Below the pieces are notes generated by a model. It did not search any database. It worked only from the letters and a program-made list of their open reading frames with translations, and was not told where the DNA came from. From positions 62,001 through 126,000 of the forward strand of contig RIBL01000004.1 of assembly GCA_003762875.1 (NCBI GenBank): 64,000 bases of DNA, written 5' to 3'. Of this stretch, positions 55,701 through 64,000 are shown in pieces. A program made the position numbers and the translations under genes. The DNA comes from Muribaculaceae bacterium Isolate-110 (HZI) (GTDB lineage: Bacteria > Bacteroidota > Bacteroidia > Bacteroidales > Muribaculaceae). Positions within the stretch are counted from its first letter, which is position 1. Each line of letters opens with the position of its first letter.

Positions 55701-56151
55701 AATCTATAAGGTAGAGTCGTTCCATCTCTTCGAGGCTATGCTCAACCAGCTCAACATCAAAGCCATGTCGACCCTCATGCGCGGCCAGATCTACGTGCAG
55801 CAGGCTCCCCCGATGCCCCGTCCCCAGGCTCCCGCCCAGCCCGCACCCGAGGCTGCCGAAGGCTCTGAAGAGACTCCCGAGGAGGAAACTCCCGCTCAGC
55901 CCGCTCCCGAAGCACCCAAACCTCAGCCCGAGATCAAACGTGCCGCACCCGAGCGTCGCGAGGACTACTCTAAATATCAGACCTCGCGCGAGAACCTCCC
56001 CGGCGAAGCAGCCCAGCGCGCAGCCTCACAGGGAGCCTCGGCCAAGCAGCCCGTACAGCCCGCCAAGGCCGGTCCCCGCATCAACCGCAACGACCCCTGC
56101 CCCTGCGGCTCAGGCAAAAAATACAAAAACTGCCACGGCAAAGGTCTCTGA
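52732..56151 (+). CDS. secA: SecA, preprotein translocase ATPase
   Basis: A 1139-aa motor that pushes preproteins through SecYEG. Walker A is [13 protein letters not shown] (about residue 200) and the DEAD-type box is [25 protein letters not shown] and [16 protein letters not shown] are helicase motifs of the second lobe. The helical scaffold follows. The C-terminal linker (about 1025-1110) is Pro/Ala/Glu-rich and the tail ends in the SEC-C zinc motif [16 protein letters not shown]. The extra length compared with E. coli (901 aa) is typical of the phylum. Confidence 0.98.
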   Translation: MSFTSFITKLFGNKSTRDLKEIEPIVKQIEALEPEVKSLNIDQLRDRITEIRADIKKAVSAEQEENERLRLEVEELPFDERQPVWDKIDRNEKTMLDTIEERLNHHLPMVFAVVRETAARFAANETITVKATQLDRELAAQGKDFVTIDGDNAIWKNHWMAGGNEVTWDMVHYRVQLIGGIVLHQGKIAEMATGEGKTLVATLPVFLRSLSGRGVHVVTVNDYLSKRDSEWMGPLYMFHGSTVDCIDKHQPNTPQRRAAYMCDITFGTNNEFGFDYLRDNMAMTPGDMVQRKHYYAIVDEVDSVLIDDARTPLIISGPVPKGDDQLFDQYRANVEKVYEAQRRLVTKILAEAKTKIASDDKETRKEGALLLFRAFKGLPKNGALIKFLSQDGMKNLMLETEAYYLQDNQREMPTVTDPLYFVIDEKNRSVELTDKGIDELTGKSDDPQFFVLPDIASQLSEAETIEDPAERARRKDELMQDYAVKAERVHTVTQLLKAYTLFEKDVEYVIDEGKIKIVDEQTGRIMEGRRYSDGLHQAIEAKEHVKVEAATQTFATITLQNYFRMYHKLAGMTGTAETEAGELWDIYKLDVVTIPTNRPVARIDMDDRVYKTKKEKYAAVIDEIQAMVEQGRPVLVGTTSVEISELLSRMLTMRHIPHNVLNAKLHQKEAEIVAHAGKQGMVTIATNMAGRGTDIKLTPEVKAAGGLAIIGTERHESRRVDRQLRGRAGRQGDPGSSVFYVSFEDQLMRLFATDRVMKMLDTLGLQEGERIESRMVTNAIGNAQKRVEENNFGIRKRLLEYDDVMNKQRTYIYNRRHHALLGERIGIDIANMMWDVIENFVNNTYPAGYQDLAMDLFRTLTIEAPFTEDEFRNMSKEDAIEKIHAAANEAFDRKRDRIIEVAMPVVTDCVENRGFKGRIAVPMTDGKRFFNLVVDIDEAYRTGCKSIVKEWHKAVLLVTIDELWKEHLRELDQLRQSVQNASYEQKDPLVIYKVESFHLFEAMLNQLNIKAMSTLMRGQIYVQQAPPMPRPQAPAQPAPEAAEGSEETPEEETPAQPAPEAPKPQPEIKRAAPERREDYSKYQTSRENLPGEAAQRAASQGASAKQPVQPAKAGPRINRNDPCPCGSGKKYKNCHGKGL

Positions 56152-56169
56152 TACTTTCTATAAAGTTTA

Positions 56170-56260
56170 AAGAGTCAATATAGTCAAAAAGTCAGGACAA
56201 TAGTACCGGAATATTCACCTCCCGTACGACAGTCCTGACTTTTTGACTATATTGACTCTT
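56170..56260. terminator. Terminator of secA, perfect 29-bp inverted repeat
   Basis: Arms 56170-56198 and 56232-56260 are exact reverse complements with a 33-base loop. Internal AGTCAATATAGTCAAAAAGT shows short direct repeats of AGTCA. The remaining 200 bases to the next gene are AT-rich with no further element I can name. Confidence 0.8.
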
Positions 56261-56459
56261 AAAACTAACCCCATTGCAATTTTCGACTTCCCCCACCCTA
56301 CATCCCTCGCACCCATAACTTTACGACACACAAAGCATCAACCCACCCTCCGAATGTTAAAATTATAAAATAAACATCATTATACTTGAAATCACTGAAT
56401 TATTTAACTATCTTGCAACCGATAACAAATATTTTCAACCATTTATTAGTAGCCAACCT

Positions 56460-57065
56460 ATGAAATTACTCCTCCAATGTATTCTACTGCTTACCATAGC
56501 GATCTCCCAATACGCATACGGAGAGACCAAGCCCTATCGGCAGGAGGCTCCTAAACGTGTCTATTATTCACCCGAGAAAGAGAAACAAATTATTGACGAT
56601 GCGAAAAAAGTATGTGCCCGGATGACCGATTATGACATCAGCACACTCACGCCCCTTATCTTTTCTGTTCCGAAATCTCCACTCCCACATCCTGTAATTG
56701 GTGACCGCCCGCTGATTGCAGTCAAATTCATGAAAGACACCACCGATTATGTCGATTGTCGTATTTTCTATCGTGAGACAAACGAAACTGTGACCCTTCG
56801 AAAACCCAATGCCATTATCGGTATATGGATATTTGCTGATACATTTCAACCGGCAGCAATAGAAGCAAAAAATCAAGAATCTTACATCAAAATATTTGAC
56901 CCCGACTACACGGAATTTTGCAAGCAAAATCCTGACTATAAAGCACCAGTCAAAGAATACGAGACCCCTGAATGGATGAAAAACATCCGTAGCATAAACG
57001 AAATCACGAAAGAGGAACTGGAAGCTAAAGGCTATAAAGTGACAATCGGCAAAGCCGAATACTAA
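56460..57065 (+). CDS. Secreted protein of unknown function
   Basis: A 201-aa protein with a clear signal peptide (residues 1-21, ending YAYG before ET). The mature part looks like one compact alpha/beta domain, with IIGIWIFADTFQPAAIE in the middle and a C-terminal helix EEWMK-like stretch (PEWMKNIRSINEITKEEL). I recognise no family. The gene is more AT-rich than its neighbours and has no operon partner, which fits a gene acquired separately or a lineage-specific one. A family A repeat follows. Confidence 0.7.
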   Translation: MKLLLQCILLLTIAISQYAYGETKPYRQEAPKRVYYSPEKEKQIIDDAKKVCARMTDYDISTLTPLIFSVPKSPLPHPVIGDRPLIAVKFMKDTTDYVDCRIFYRETNETVTLRKPNAIIGIWIFADTFQPAAIEAKNQESYIKIFDPDYTEFCKQNPDYKAPVKEYETPEWMKNIRSINEITKEELEAKGYKVTIGKAEY

Positions 57066-57107
57066 TAACCGACATCTCCTCTACACAACAGACTCTATCC
57101 GTAATTT

Positions 57108-57178
57108 GATACAAAAGGACAAAAGCCTCAAAAGAAACATAAGTTTTCAAGTCATGTTTCTTTTGAGGTTTTTGTAAT
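57108..57178. repeat. Palindromic repeat family A, copy 4 (short)
   Basis: The left arm GATACAAAAGGACAAAAGCC is followed by TCAAAAGAAACAT, and the right arm is ATGTTTCTTTTGAGG. The outer part of the right arm (GTCCTTTTGTATC) is missing. It lies in a 323-base gap without a gene (57066-57388). The rest of that gap has a lone ACTCCTGTACTCCTGTC at about 57265-57283 and the maeB -7 box. Confidence 0.75.
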
Positions 57179-57347
57179 TCCCGACAGGGCCACCGCCTTA
57201 CCACTCATTCCCACACTCTGACACAGAGCTTTCGCGGCTTATTCCGTGCCCAAGTCTTAAAATATATACTCCTGTACTCCTGTCTTTTAAAATCACTATT
57301 TTTATGTCAAATTATACTAAAATTTCACACTTTTGCCGATAAATTGT

Positions 57348-57355
57348 TAACTTTG
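57348..57355 (+). promoter_or_regulatory. -7 box of maeB
   Basis: TAACTTTG at 57348-57355, 34 bases before the ATG. The only TTG nearby (57333-57335) is too close to be a normal -33 box. Confidence 0.5.
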
Positions 57356-57388
57356 TAATTCAAAAAGCAGAATAAACACATACCCAAC

Positions 57389-59662
<2,274 letters not shown>

Positions 59663-59725
59663 TTTCCCCGAATCCTTAAACGGCAGGAATATTCAATCGT
59701 AAGAACCCGGATAACATAAATCAGC

Positions 59726-59765
59726 GACAGGAGTACAGGAGCATTAAAAACCTCCGTACTCCTGT
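59726..59765 (+). terminator. Terminator of maeB
   Basis: GACAGGAGTACAGGAG (59726-59741) pairs with CTCCGTACTCCTGTC (59751-59765), followed by CTTGTTTT. The next 165 bases to the end of the convergent envC gene contain no gene; GTTGCAAAACTCTCG at about 59783 is unexplained. Confidence 0.75.
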
Positions 59766-59931
59766 CCTTGTTTTAGATAGTGTTGCAAAACTCTCGAAAA
59801 CAGACAGTTTGTAGCCTTTTGTGGCAAAAAAAGGCCTGTGGGTCCTTTCCTTGTCAAAACAGACTAATAAGAGGCCGTTTAATAACATCCCTGAGCGGGG
59901 ACAAAGGGCAGACGGGACTTTGGGATGGAGG

Positions 59932-61296
59932 TTATTTTACCCAGAGGATGGGATTGAGCTTTTGTCGTTCGTCGCGGACTTCGAAGTGGAGTATGGTGCG
60001 GTTGTCGTCGGCGGGGTCGGAGTGGATGGAGCCGAGGAGGTGACCGGCTTTGATGTGCTGGCCCTGACGGACATTGCAGGCTGAGAGGCCGGCGTAGACG
60101 GTGAGGTATTTGCCGTGGCGGAGCATGACGATGGTGTTGAAACCGTCTTGCCGGAAGATGGCTGAGACTGTGCCGTCAAAGACGGCGCGGGCGGAGGTGC
60201 CGGTGGGGACTTCGATGTCGATGCCTGAGTTGTCGGTGACGACGTGTCGCTGTGTGGGATGGGGCTGGCGGCCGAACTGACGTACGATTTTGTAACGTCC
60301 GCTTACTGGGAAGAGGAGCTGTCCTTTGTTGGCCGAGAAGGAGCCTGAGAGCTGTGTGGCTGAGGTGGTGGCTGCTGAACGGGTCTCGGCGCGGGATGAT
60401 GCTATGGCGCGTGCAGAGGGGGTGTCGGATGATGTCGTTCGGGTGGTGGTTTTGGTGTTTTTGGCTTCTTTGGCTTTGCGGGCGGCTTCTTCGCGGGCTA
60501 TGCGCTGCTGCTCGGCTGCGATGATGCGGTCGAGCTCGCGGTCGAGGGCTTGGGCCTGTTTTTTCTGACGGGCGAGTTCGGCTTTAAGCTGTGTGCCTTG
60601 TCGGCGCAGGTTGGTGACGAGCTTTTCGGATTCGTTTTGTTTTAGAGAGAGTGAGCGACGTGCTTCTTCGGCCTGTCGGCAGGCTTTGTCCTGCTGATGG
60701 CGCAGGCCGGTGAGGTGTTGGCGTCGTTGGGATATGCGGTCGATGGCTTGGTCGATGTCGGCTGCTTTGCGTCTGCGCCATTCGCTGAAACGGTTGAGGT
60801 AGCGCACGCGGCTGTAGGCTTCGCTGAAGCTGCCTGCGGAGAATACGAATGCTATGGCGTCCATTTCACCTGCGGAGGGCTGGAGGCTGCGGAGAGCTTT
60901 GGCATAGGCTGTGCGTAGGTCGTTGAGGTTGCTCTCGAGGATGGCGATGGAGTCGGAGGTGGATGTTATGGCTGTGCCGAGCGAGTCGATGTGGGTGCGG
61001 AGCCGGTGCACTGTGGCATCCTGCTGGCGGATGTCAGCGTTGAGAGAGTTGAGCGAGTTGAGCTGTCGTTTGAGCTCTTTGTCAGTGGTGGTTATGCGCT
61101 TGGATGTCTCGGAGATTTTGCGCTGAGTGGTGGATTGTTCTTTTTTTATTTTGTCGGCCGAGCGGGTGGTTGTGGTGGTCTGGCGACGTCGTTGGGTGGT
61201 CTTGCGTTTCTGTGATGCGGCTTCGGCATCAAGGCTCATTGCCACAGTCAGTATTATGGCGGAGAGAATGTAGGATATGCGGCGAAGGAGCGTCAT
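59932..61296 (-). CDS. EnvC-like murein hydrolase activator (LytM/M23 domain)
   Basis: A 454-aa secreted protein. The signal peptide runs to about residue 26. A long coiled coil covers about 45-280 (Gln/Arg/Lys-rich). The LytM domain covers about 345-450. The zinc ligands of active M23 peptidases are incomplete: the first His is replaced in NSGIDIEVPTGT, while LRHGKYLTVYAG and LHFEVR remain. It thus looks like EnvC, which activates amidases at the division site rather than cutting itself. It is the last gene of dut-TPR-DUF4292-envC. Confidence 0.9.
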   Translation of the reverse strand: MTLLRRISYILSAIILTVAMSLDAEAASQKRKTTQRRRQTTTTTRSADKIKKEQSTTQRKISETSKRITTTDKELKRQLNSLNSLNADIRQQDATVHRLRTHIDSLGTAITSTSDSIAILESNLNDLRTAYAKALRSLQPSAGEMDAIAFVFSAGSFSEAYSRVRYLNRFSEWRRRKAADIDQAIDRISQRRQHLTGLRHQQDKACRQAEEARRSLSLKQNESEKLVTNLRRQGTQLKAELARQKKQAQALDRELDRIIAAEQQRIAREEAARKAKEAKNTKTTTRTTSSDTPSARAIASSRAETRSAATTSATQLSGSFSANKGQLLFPVSGRYKIVRQFGRQPHPTQRHVVTDNSGIDIEVPTGTSARAVFDGTVSAIFRQDGFNTIVMLRHGKYLTVYAGLSACNVRQGQHIKAGHLLGSIHSDPADDNRTILHFEVRDERQKLNPILWVK

Positions 61297-61363
61297 AGTG
61301 ATGATGGAAGGTCGTGAGGTTTAAGTGGATGTAGGTTTGTATATTATAGCGAGAGAGTCCGCG

Positions 61364-62095
61364 CTATAGTCTGAGTGACTTGAGCAAGGCTGCGGCGTCG
61401 ATGCGCCGGTAGCCGGCGGGAATCGAGAAGTTTTTTGACGCACCGGTGTCGGCCTTGGCCCGGCCCCAGTCGTAGCTTAGCGATGCTGCCAGCTGTCGGC
61501 CGGAGGTGGTGGCGGAGATGTCGACTTGCGAAGCGAGCTGTGTGTTATGCTGCGGTGTGTATGTTATGTGGGCTTTGCGCCCGGAGGGTGTGGTCAGGGA
61601 AATGTCGAGGGGCTGGCCGGTGGTGTCGGAGGTGATGATGTCGACCGAGGTGCCGGCTCCGGGCGACGGCAGTGTGAGGGGCGCGCCTATAAGCAGCGAC
61701 TGGAGGTCGCTGATGTCGGCGTCGAGACCTCCGAGCAGACGGCTGATGCTCTCGGCGACATATACGCGCTGGAGCTTGGCATAGGCGTAGAGTGAGTCGG
61801 AGGTGATGTAGGCGGCTCCGACTTCAAATCCGAGCATGCGCATGGATATGTGTATGTCTTTGCCGTTGACCATGGTCATTGTCCCGCTTACGCGCAGGGA
61901 TGCGGGGCGGGTTACACTGACGGTGACAGGCAGGCTGAGGTCGGCCCATGCAAGCTGCTGCGAGGCGGGCGGTGAAGAAGTCTCGCCGGGAGTGTAGGAG
62001 CCTGTGGCCGGGGTGTTTTTACGCGAGGAACTGCATGATGCCGCGAGGGCTGAGAGAATGGTGATGAGGAGGAGCCTTGTGATTAGTCTTGTCAT
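61364..62095 (-). CDS. DUF4292 lipoprotein
   Basis: A 243-aa protein. The lipobox is LAASC (Cys near residue 21). The mature part starts after a Ser/Thr/Pro-rich linker and has beta strands typical of an LolB/LolA-like half-barrel: GTMTMVNGKDIHISMRMLGFEVG and KLQRVYVAESIS (in parts). DUF4292 is a Bacteroidota family located in this same gene order and is thought to act at the outer membrane; this is not proved. It starts 21 bases after the TPR gene ends. Confidence 0.88.
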   Translation of the reverse strand: MTRLITRLLLITILSALAASCSSSRKNTPATGSYTPGETSSPPASQQLAWADLSLPVTVSVTRPASLRVSGTMTMVNGKDIHISMRMLGFEVGAAYITSDSLYAYAKLQRVYVAESISRLLGGLDADISDLQSLLIGAPLTLPSPGAGTSVDIITSDTTGQPLDISLTTPSGRKAHITYTPQHNTQLASQVDISATTSGRQLAASLSYDWGRAKADTGASKNFSIPAGYRRIDAAALLKSLRL

Positions 62096-62116
62096 TAGCG
62101 GTGGGGTGAAGTCGTG

Positions 62117-63874
62117 TCACTTGAAGTAATAGGATTTGTTCCTGACCTTGCGTTGTAGCAGCTCGTTGTCGGGGGTGAGCTTCAGGGCTTCTTTCCAGAA
62201 GTAGAGGGCTTTGTCGGGCTCGCCGTCCATGAAGTAAATGTCGCCGGCATGCTCGAGGACGTCGGCCGACATGTCGTCCTCGCCTGTCAGCTCAAGGGTG
62301 CGGTCGATGGCCTCGCGGGCTTTGGCGTAGTCTTTGCGTTTGAACAGGACCCATGCATAGGTGTCAAGCGAGGTGGGATTGTCGGTCTCGCTCTTCATGA
62401 CGGTCTCGATCATACGCAGGGCTTCGTCAAGGTCTTTGCCTTCGCATGCCATGTGGTAGGCACAATTGTTGAGGGCAAGGGTATTGGTCGGGTCGTAGGT
62501 GATTGCTTTTGAGTAGTAGACATAGGAGCTGTCGGGAAGCTGCTGCTGATACATGTTGTCGCCCATGGAGGTGTAGATGCGCGAGATGAGTTCCACATCC
62601 TCGGCCGGAGTAAGCTTAAGGGCCTTGTCGAGCTGAGCCATGCAACTGTCGTTGTCGCCGCGCATGCCGTAGATGGAGCCGAGCACGAGGTGCTGGCGGG
62701 GGTTGTCGGGATAATAGTGGAGCGAGCGTATGATGGCGTCCTCGGCTTTGTCAAGATCTTCGGTCTGGAGATAGAGCGACGAGAGCATCTCCCAGCCTTC
62801 GGGGTCGGCGGGGTTGAGGCCGAGGGTCTGTTCCTCCTGCTCGGCGGCGGCTTCATAGTCGCGCACCACTATGAGGTAGCGGGCATAGTAGTCGTGGATG
62901 TCGTGCTCGAGGGGGTGTTGCACGATGAGTGTGTCGAATAGCTGTCGTATGCGCGGCTGCTGGAGCGAATCGGTGTACATCTCCTGTATGTATCCCCTTA
63001 GGATGGAGAGCTTGGTGTCGACGTCGAGGCTGTTCTGACGCAGGGCGTTGAAGACCTCGCGGTCATAGCCGACAGAGTCGTTGATGGAGTTGTAGTATTC
63101 AGCCTTGGAGTAGTAGGCGAGCCCGCTGGAGGGGTCGAGCTCACAGGCGCGGTCAAAGAAGCGGAGAGCCTCGTCGCCCCGGCCGAACATGGAGTAGACT
63201 TTGCCCGAGAAGACCTGAAAATCAGCGTTGCCGGGCGAGGCCTGTCGCAGACGGTCGGCCTCTGAGAGCACGGCTGCGGTGTCGTTTTCGTTGAAATAGA
63301 GCTGTATCTTGTTGCTCGACAGAGCGAGGCTCGGGCCTTCGACGGCTTCGATGGAGTCATAGATGGCTATGGCCCTGGAGCGGTCGGCGTTGTCGCCGCC
63401 CCGTGAGAGAGCGTCGGCGAGCTGAAAGGCTATCTCGACCTTGTCGGGATAGATGTCATGAAGAGTGTCCCAGACTCTGATGGCTTCATCGCGGTCGAGC
63501 ATTCGCTGTACAAGAAGTCCATATTTGACCCCGGTGTAATAGTCGGAGGGGTTGGCGTCCCAATAGTCGCGAAGGCGGGCTATGCCTTCGGCCAGACCTG
63601 TGGTGTCGGAGGGATCAGAGGCGAGCAGCAATATGAAATTGGAGAGCTCGAGGCCTGTCTCCTTGTCGGAAGGGTTGAGCTCGGCGGCTCTTGAGAGCAG
63701 AGCATAGGCCGCGTCATAGTTGCCCTGCGACTTGGCGCGCAGGGCTTCGAGATACATATAGTCGGCTTTGTCACTGTCGCCTGATTGCGTGGCGGGCTTG
63801 CGTGCCCGTCCTGTGGCACTGAAGGCGGCGACGAGCAGTAACAGGGGGAGTAATATCAGTGGTAAACGCTTCAC
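62117..63874 (-). CDS. Tetratricopeptide-repeat protein
   Basis: A 585-aa secreted protein with a signal peptide (residues about 1-23) and at least ten TPR units from about residue 35 to 570, for example NPSDKETGLELSNFILLLA, GLAYYSKAEYYNSINDSVG and PTNTLALNNCAYHMA. The start codon is GTG 63874. The order dut-TPR-DUF4292-envC is widespread in Bacteroidales, so the TPR protein is likely part of an envelope-assembly group. The partner protein is unknown. Confidence 0.9.
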   Translation of the reverse strand: MKRLPLILLPLLLLVAAFSATGRARKPATQSGDSDKADYMYLEALRAKSQGNYDAAYALLSRAAELNPSDKETGLELSNFILLLASDPSDTTGLAEGIARLRDYWDANPSDYYTGVKYGLLVQRMLDRDEAIRVWDTLHDIYPDKVEIAFQLADALSRGGDNADRSRAIAIYDSIEAVEGPSLALSSNKIQLYFNENDTAAVLSEADRLRQASPGNADFQVFSGKVYSMFGRGDEALRFFDRACELDPSSGLAYYSKAEYYNSINDSVGYDREVFNALRQNSLDVDTKLSILRGYIQEMYTDSLQQPRIRQLFDTLIVQHPLEHDIHDYYARYLIVVRDYEAAAEQEEQTLGLNPADPEGWEMLSSLYLQTEDLDKAEDAIIRSLHYYPDNPRQHLVLGSIYGMRGDNDSCMAQLDKALKLTPAEDVELISRIYTSMGDNMYQQQLPDSSYVYYSKAITYDPTNTLALNNCAYHMACEGKDLDEALRMIETVMKSETDNPTSLDTYAWVLFKRKDYAKAREAIDRTLELTGEDDMSADVLEHAGDIYFMDGEPDKALYFWKEALKLTPDNELLQRKVRNKSYYFK

Positions 63875-63901
63875 GATAGTGGATAATTAGAGGATTGCAG
63901 G

Positions 63902-63938
63902 CCTGACCGGGCTGATGGGACTGATGGGGGGCGGGGAC
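63902..63938. repeat. Family B repeat between dut and the TPR gene
   Basis: GGGCTGAT, GGGACTGAT and a G-rich tail form a short run of the 9-base repeat type, in the 72-base gap between dut and the TPR gene. Confidence 0.5.
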
Positions 63939-63946
63939 TTTAAAGC

Positions 63947-64000
63947 TTATTCAGTGCCCGTGTGGCCGAAGCCTCCGTCACCGCGCTCGGTCTCGTCGAT
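63947..64000 (-). CDS. dut: dUTPase, C-terminal end (partial)
   Basis: The last 17 codons of dUTP diphosphatase. IDETERGDGGFGHTGTE contains motif V of trimeric dUTPases (RGxGGFGxTG), which closes over the substrate bound in a neighbouring subunit. The gene begins beyond the right edge. It leads the TPR-DUF4292-envC operon. Confidence 0.93.
   Translation of the reverse strand: MDETERGDGGFGHTGTE

Noticed and set aside
59776-59931. Remnant of an insertion sequence between maeB and envC
   Set aside because: GTTGCAAAACTCTCG and AAGAGGCCGTTTAATAAC look like possible element ends, but there is no transposase piece, no clear terminal inverted repeat and no target duplication.

Overview
The window is about 64 kb of chromosome from a member of the Bacteroidota, most likely the order Bacteroidales; a Muribaculaceae-like gut commensal is my best guess. 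The evidence is a set of type IX secretion (T9SS) and gliding-type genes (porW, porX, porT, porP, gldK-gldL-gldM-gldN, gldE-gldD), a fused SecDF, an oversized SecA with a SEC-C tail, DUF4105, DUF4292, LruC/DUF4842 and OstA-like proteins, and promoters of the Bacteroidota type (TTG, about 19-22 nt, TAnnTTTG) with almost no Shine-Dalgarno signals. Coding DNA is moderately GC-rich. Intergenic DNA is AT-rich and full of short palindromic repeats. There are no transposases, phage genes, rRNA genes or CRISPR arrays.

Layout. 0-4.5 kb: cobalamin adenosyltransferase (-), riboflavin synthase (+) and secDF (+). 4.7-5.7 kb: an isolated glycosyltransferase between two long palindromes. 5.7-8.7 kb: a minus-strand operon yceD-rpmF-fabH-era. 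8.8-13.4 kb: a minus-strand chain (lipoprotein, YfhO-like membrane protein, shrunken methyltransferase-like protein, XerD recombinase), the last three joined by ATGA overlaps. 13.6-18.2 kb: a subtilisin-like protease with a T9SS C-terminal signal, then an LruC-domain lipoprotein. 18.3-20.8 kb: gldE-gldD-phosphopantetheinyl transferase. 21.2 kb: tRNA-Asp. 21.4-36.8 kb: the main T9SS block, porW-porX-tsaE-birA-xseA-porT-porP-gldK-gldL-gldM-gldN-GT2, all on the plus strand. 36.8-37.7 kb: two broken accessory genes. 37.7-42.2 kb: sufS, sufD, sufC, an S24-type regulator and tRNA-Pro, all minus. 42.4-44.2 kb: a drug/metabolite exporter (+) and a cytidylate-kinase-like protein (-). 44.3-56.2 kb: a plus-strand run of parvulin chaperone, OstA-like protein, mutL, DUF4105, alkaline-phosphatase-like protein, and then secA. 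56.5-59.7 kb: a secreted unknown and malic enzyme maeB. 59.9-64 kb: a minus-strand operon dut-TPR-DUF4292-envC.

How the parts fit: SecA and SecDF export proteins to the periplasm. The parvulin chaperone, OstA-like and PorT proteins serve outer-membrane assembly. GldKLMN is the T9SS ring and motor, PorP/SprF and PorW/SprE are accessory outer-membrane parts, and PorX is the regulator. The subtilase at 13.6 kb carries the type of C-terminal signal this machine exports.

The most notable signals outside ordinary genes are: (1) a decayed islet between the last T9SS-linked gene and sufS, where a gene beginning MGLDIY is broken by an in-frame TGA and a 3' frameshift, next to a frameshifted YhcG/DUF1016 nuclease fragment; (2) at least four families of intergenic repeats built as inverted pairs, several of which begin exactly at, or supply, the stop codon of the preceding gene; (3) a G8 tract inside the LruC promoter; (4) an acceptor-stem mismatch in tRNA-Pro; (5) a MutL that appears to lack the endonuclease motifs; and (6) a suf cluster without sufB.
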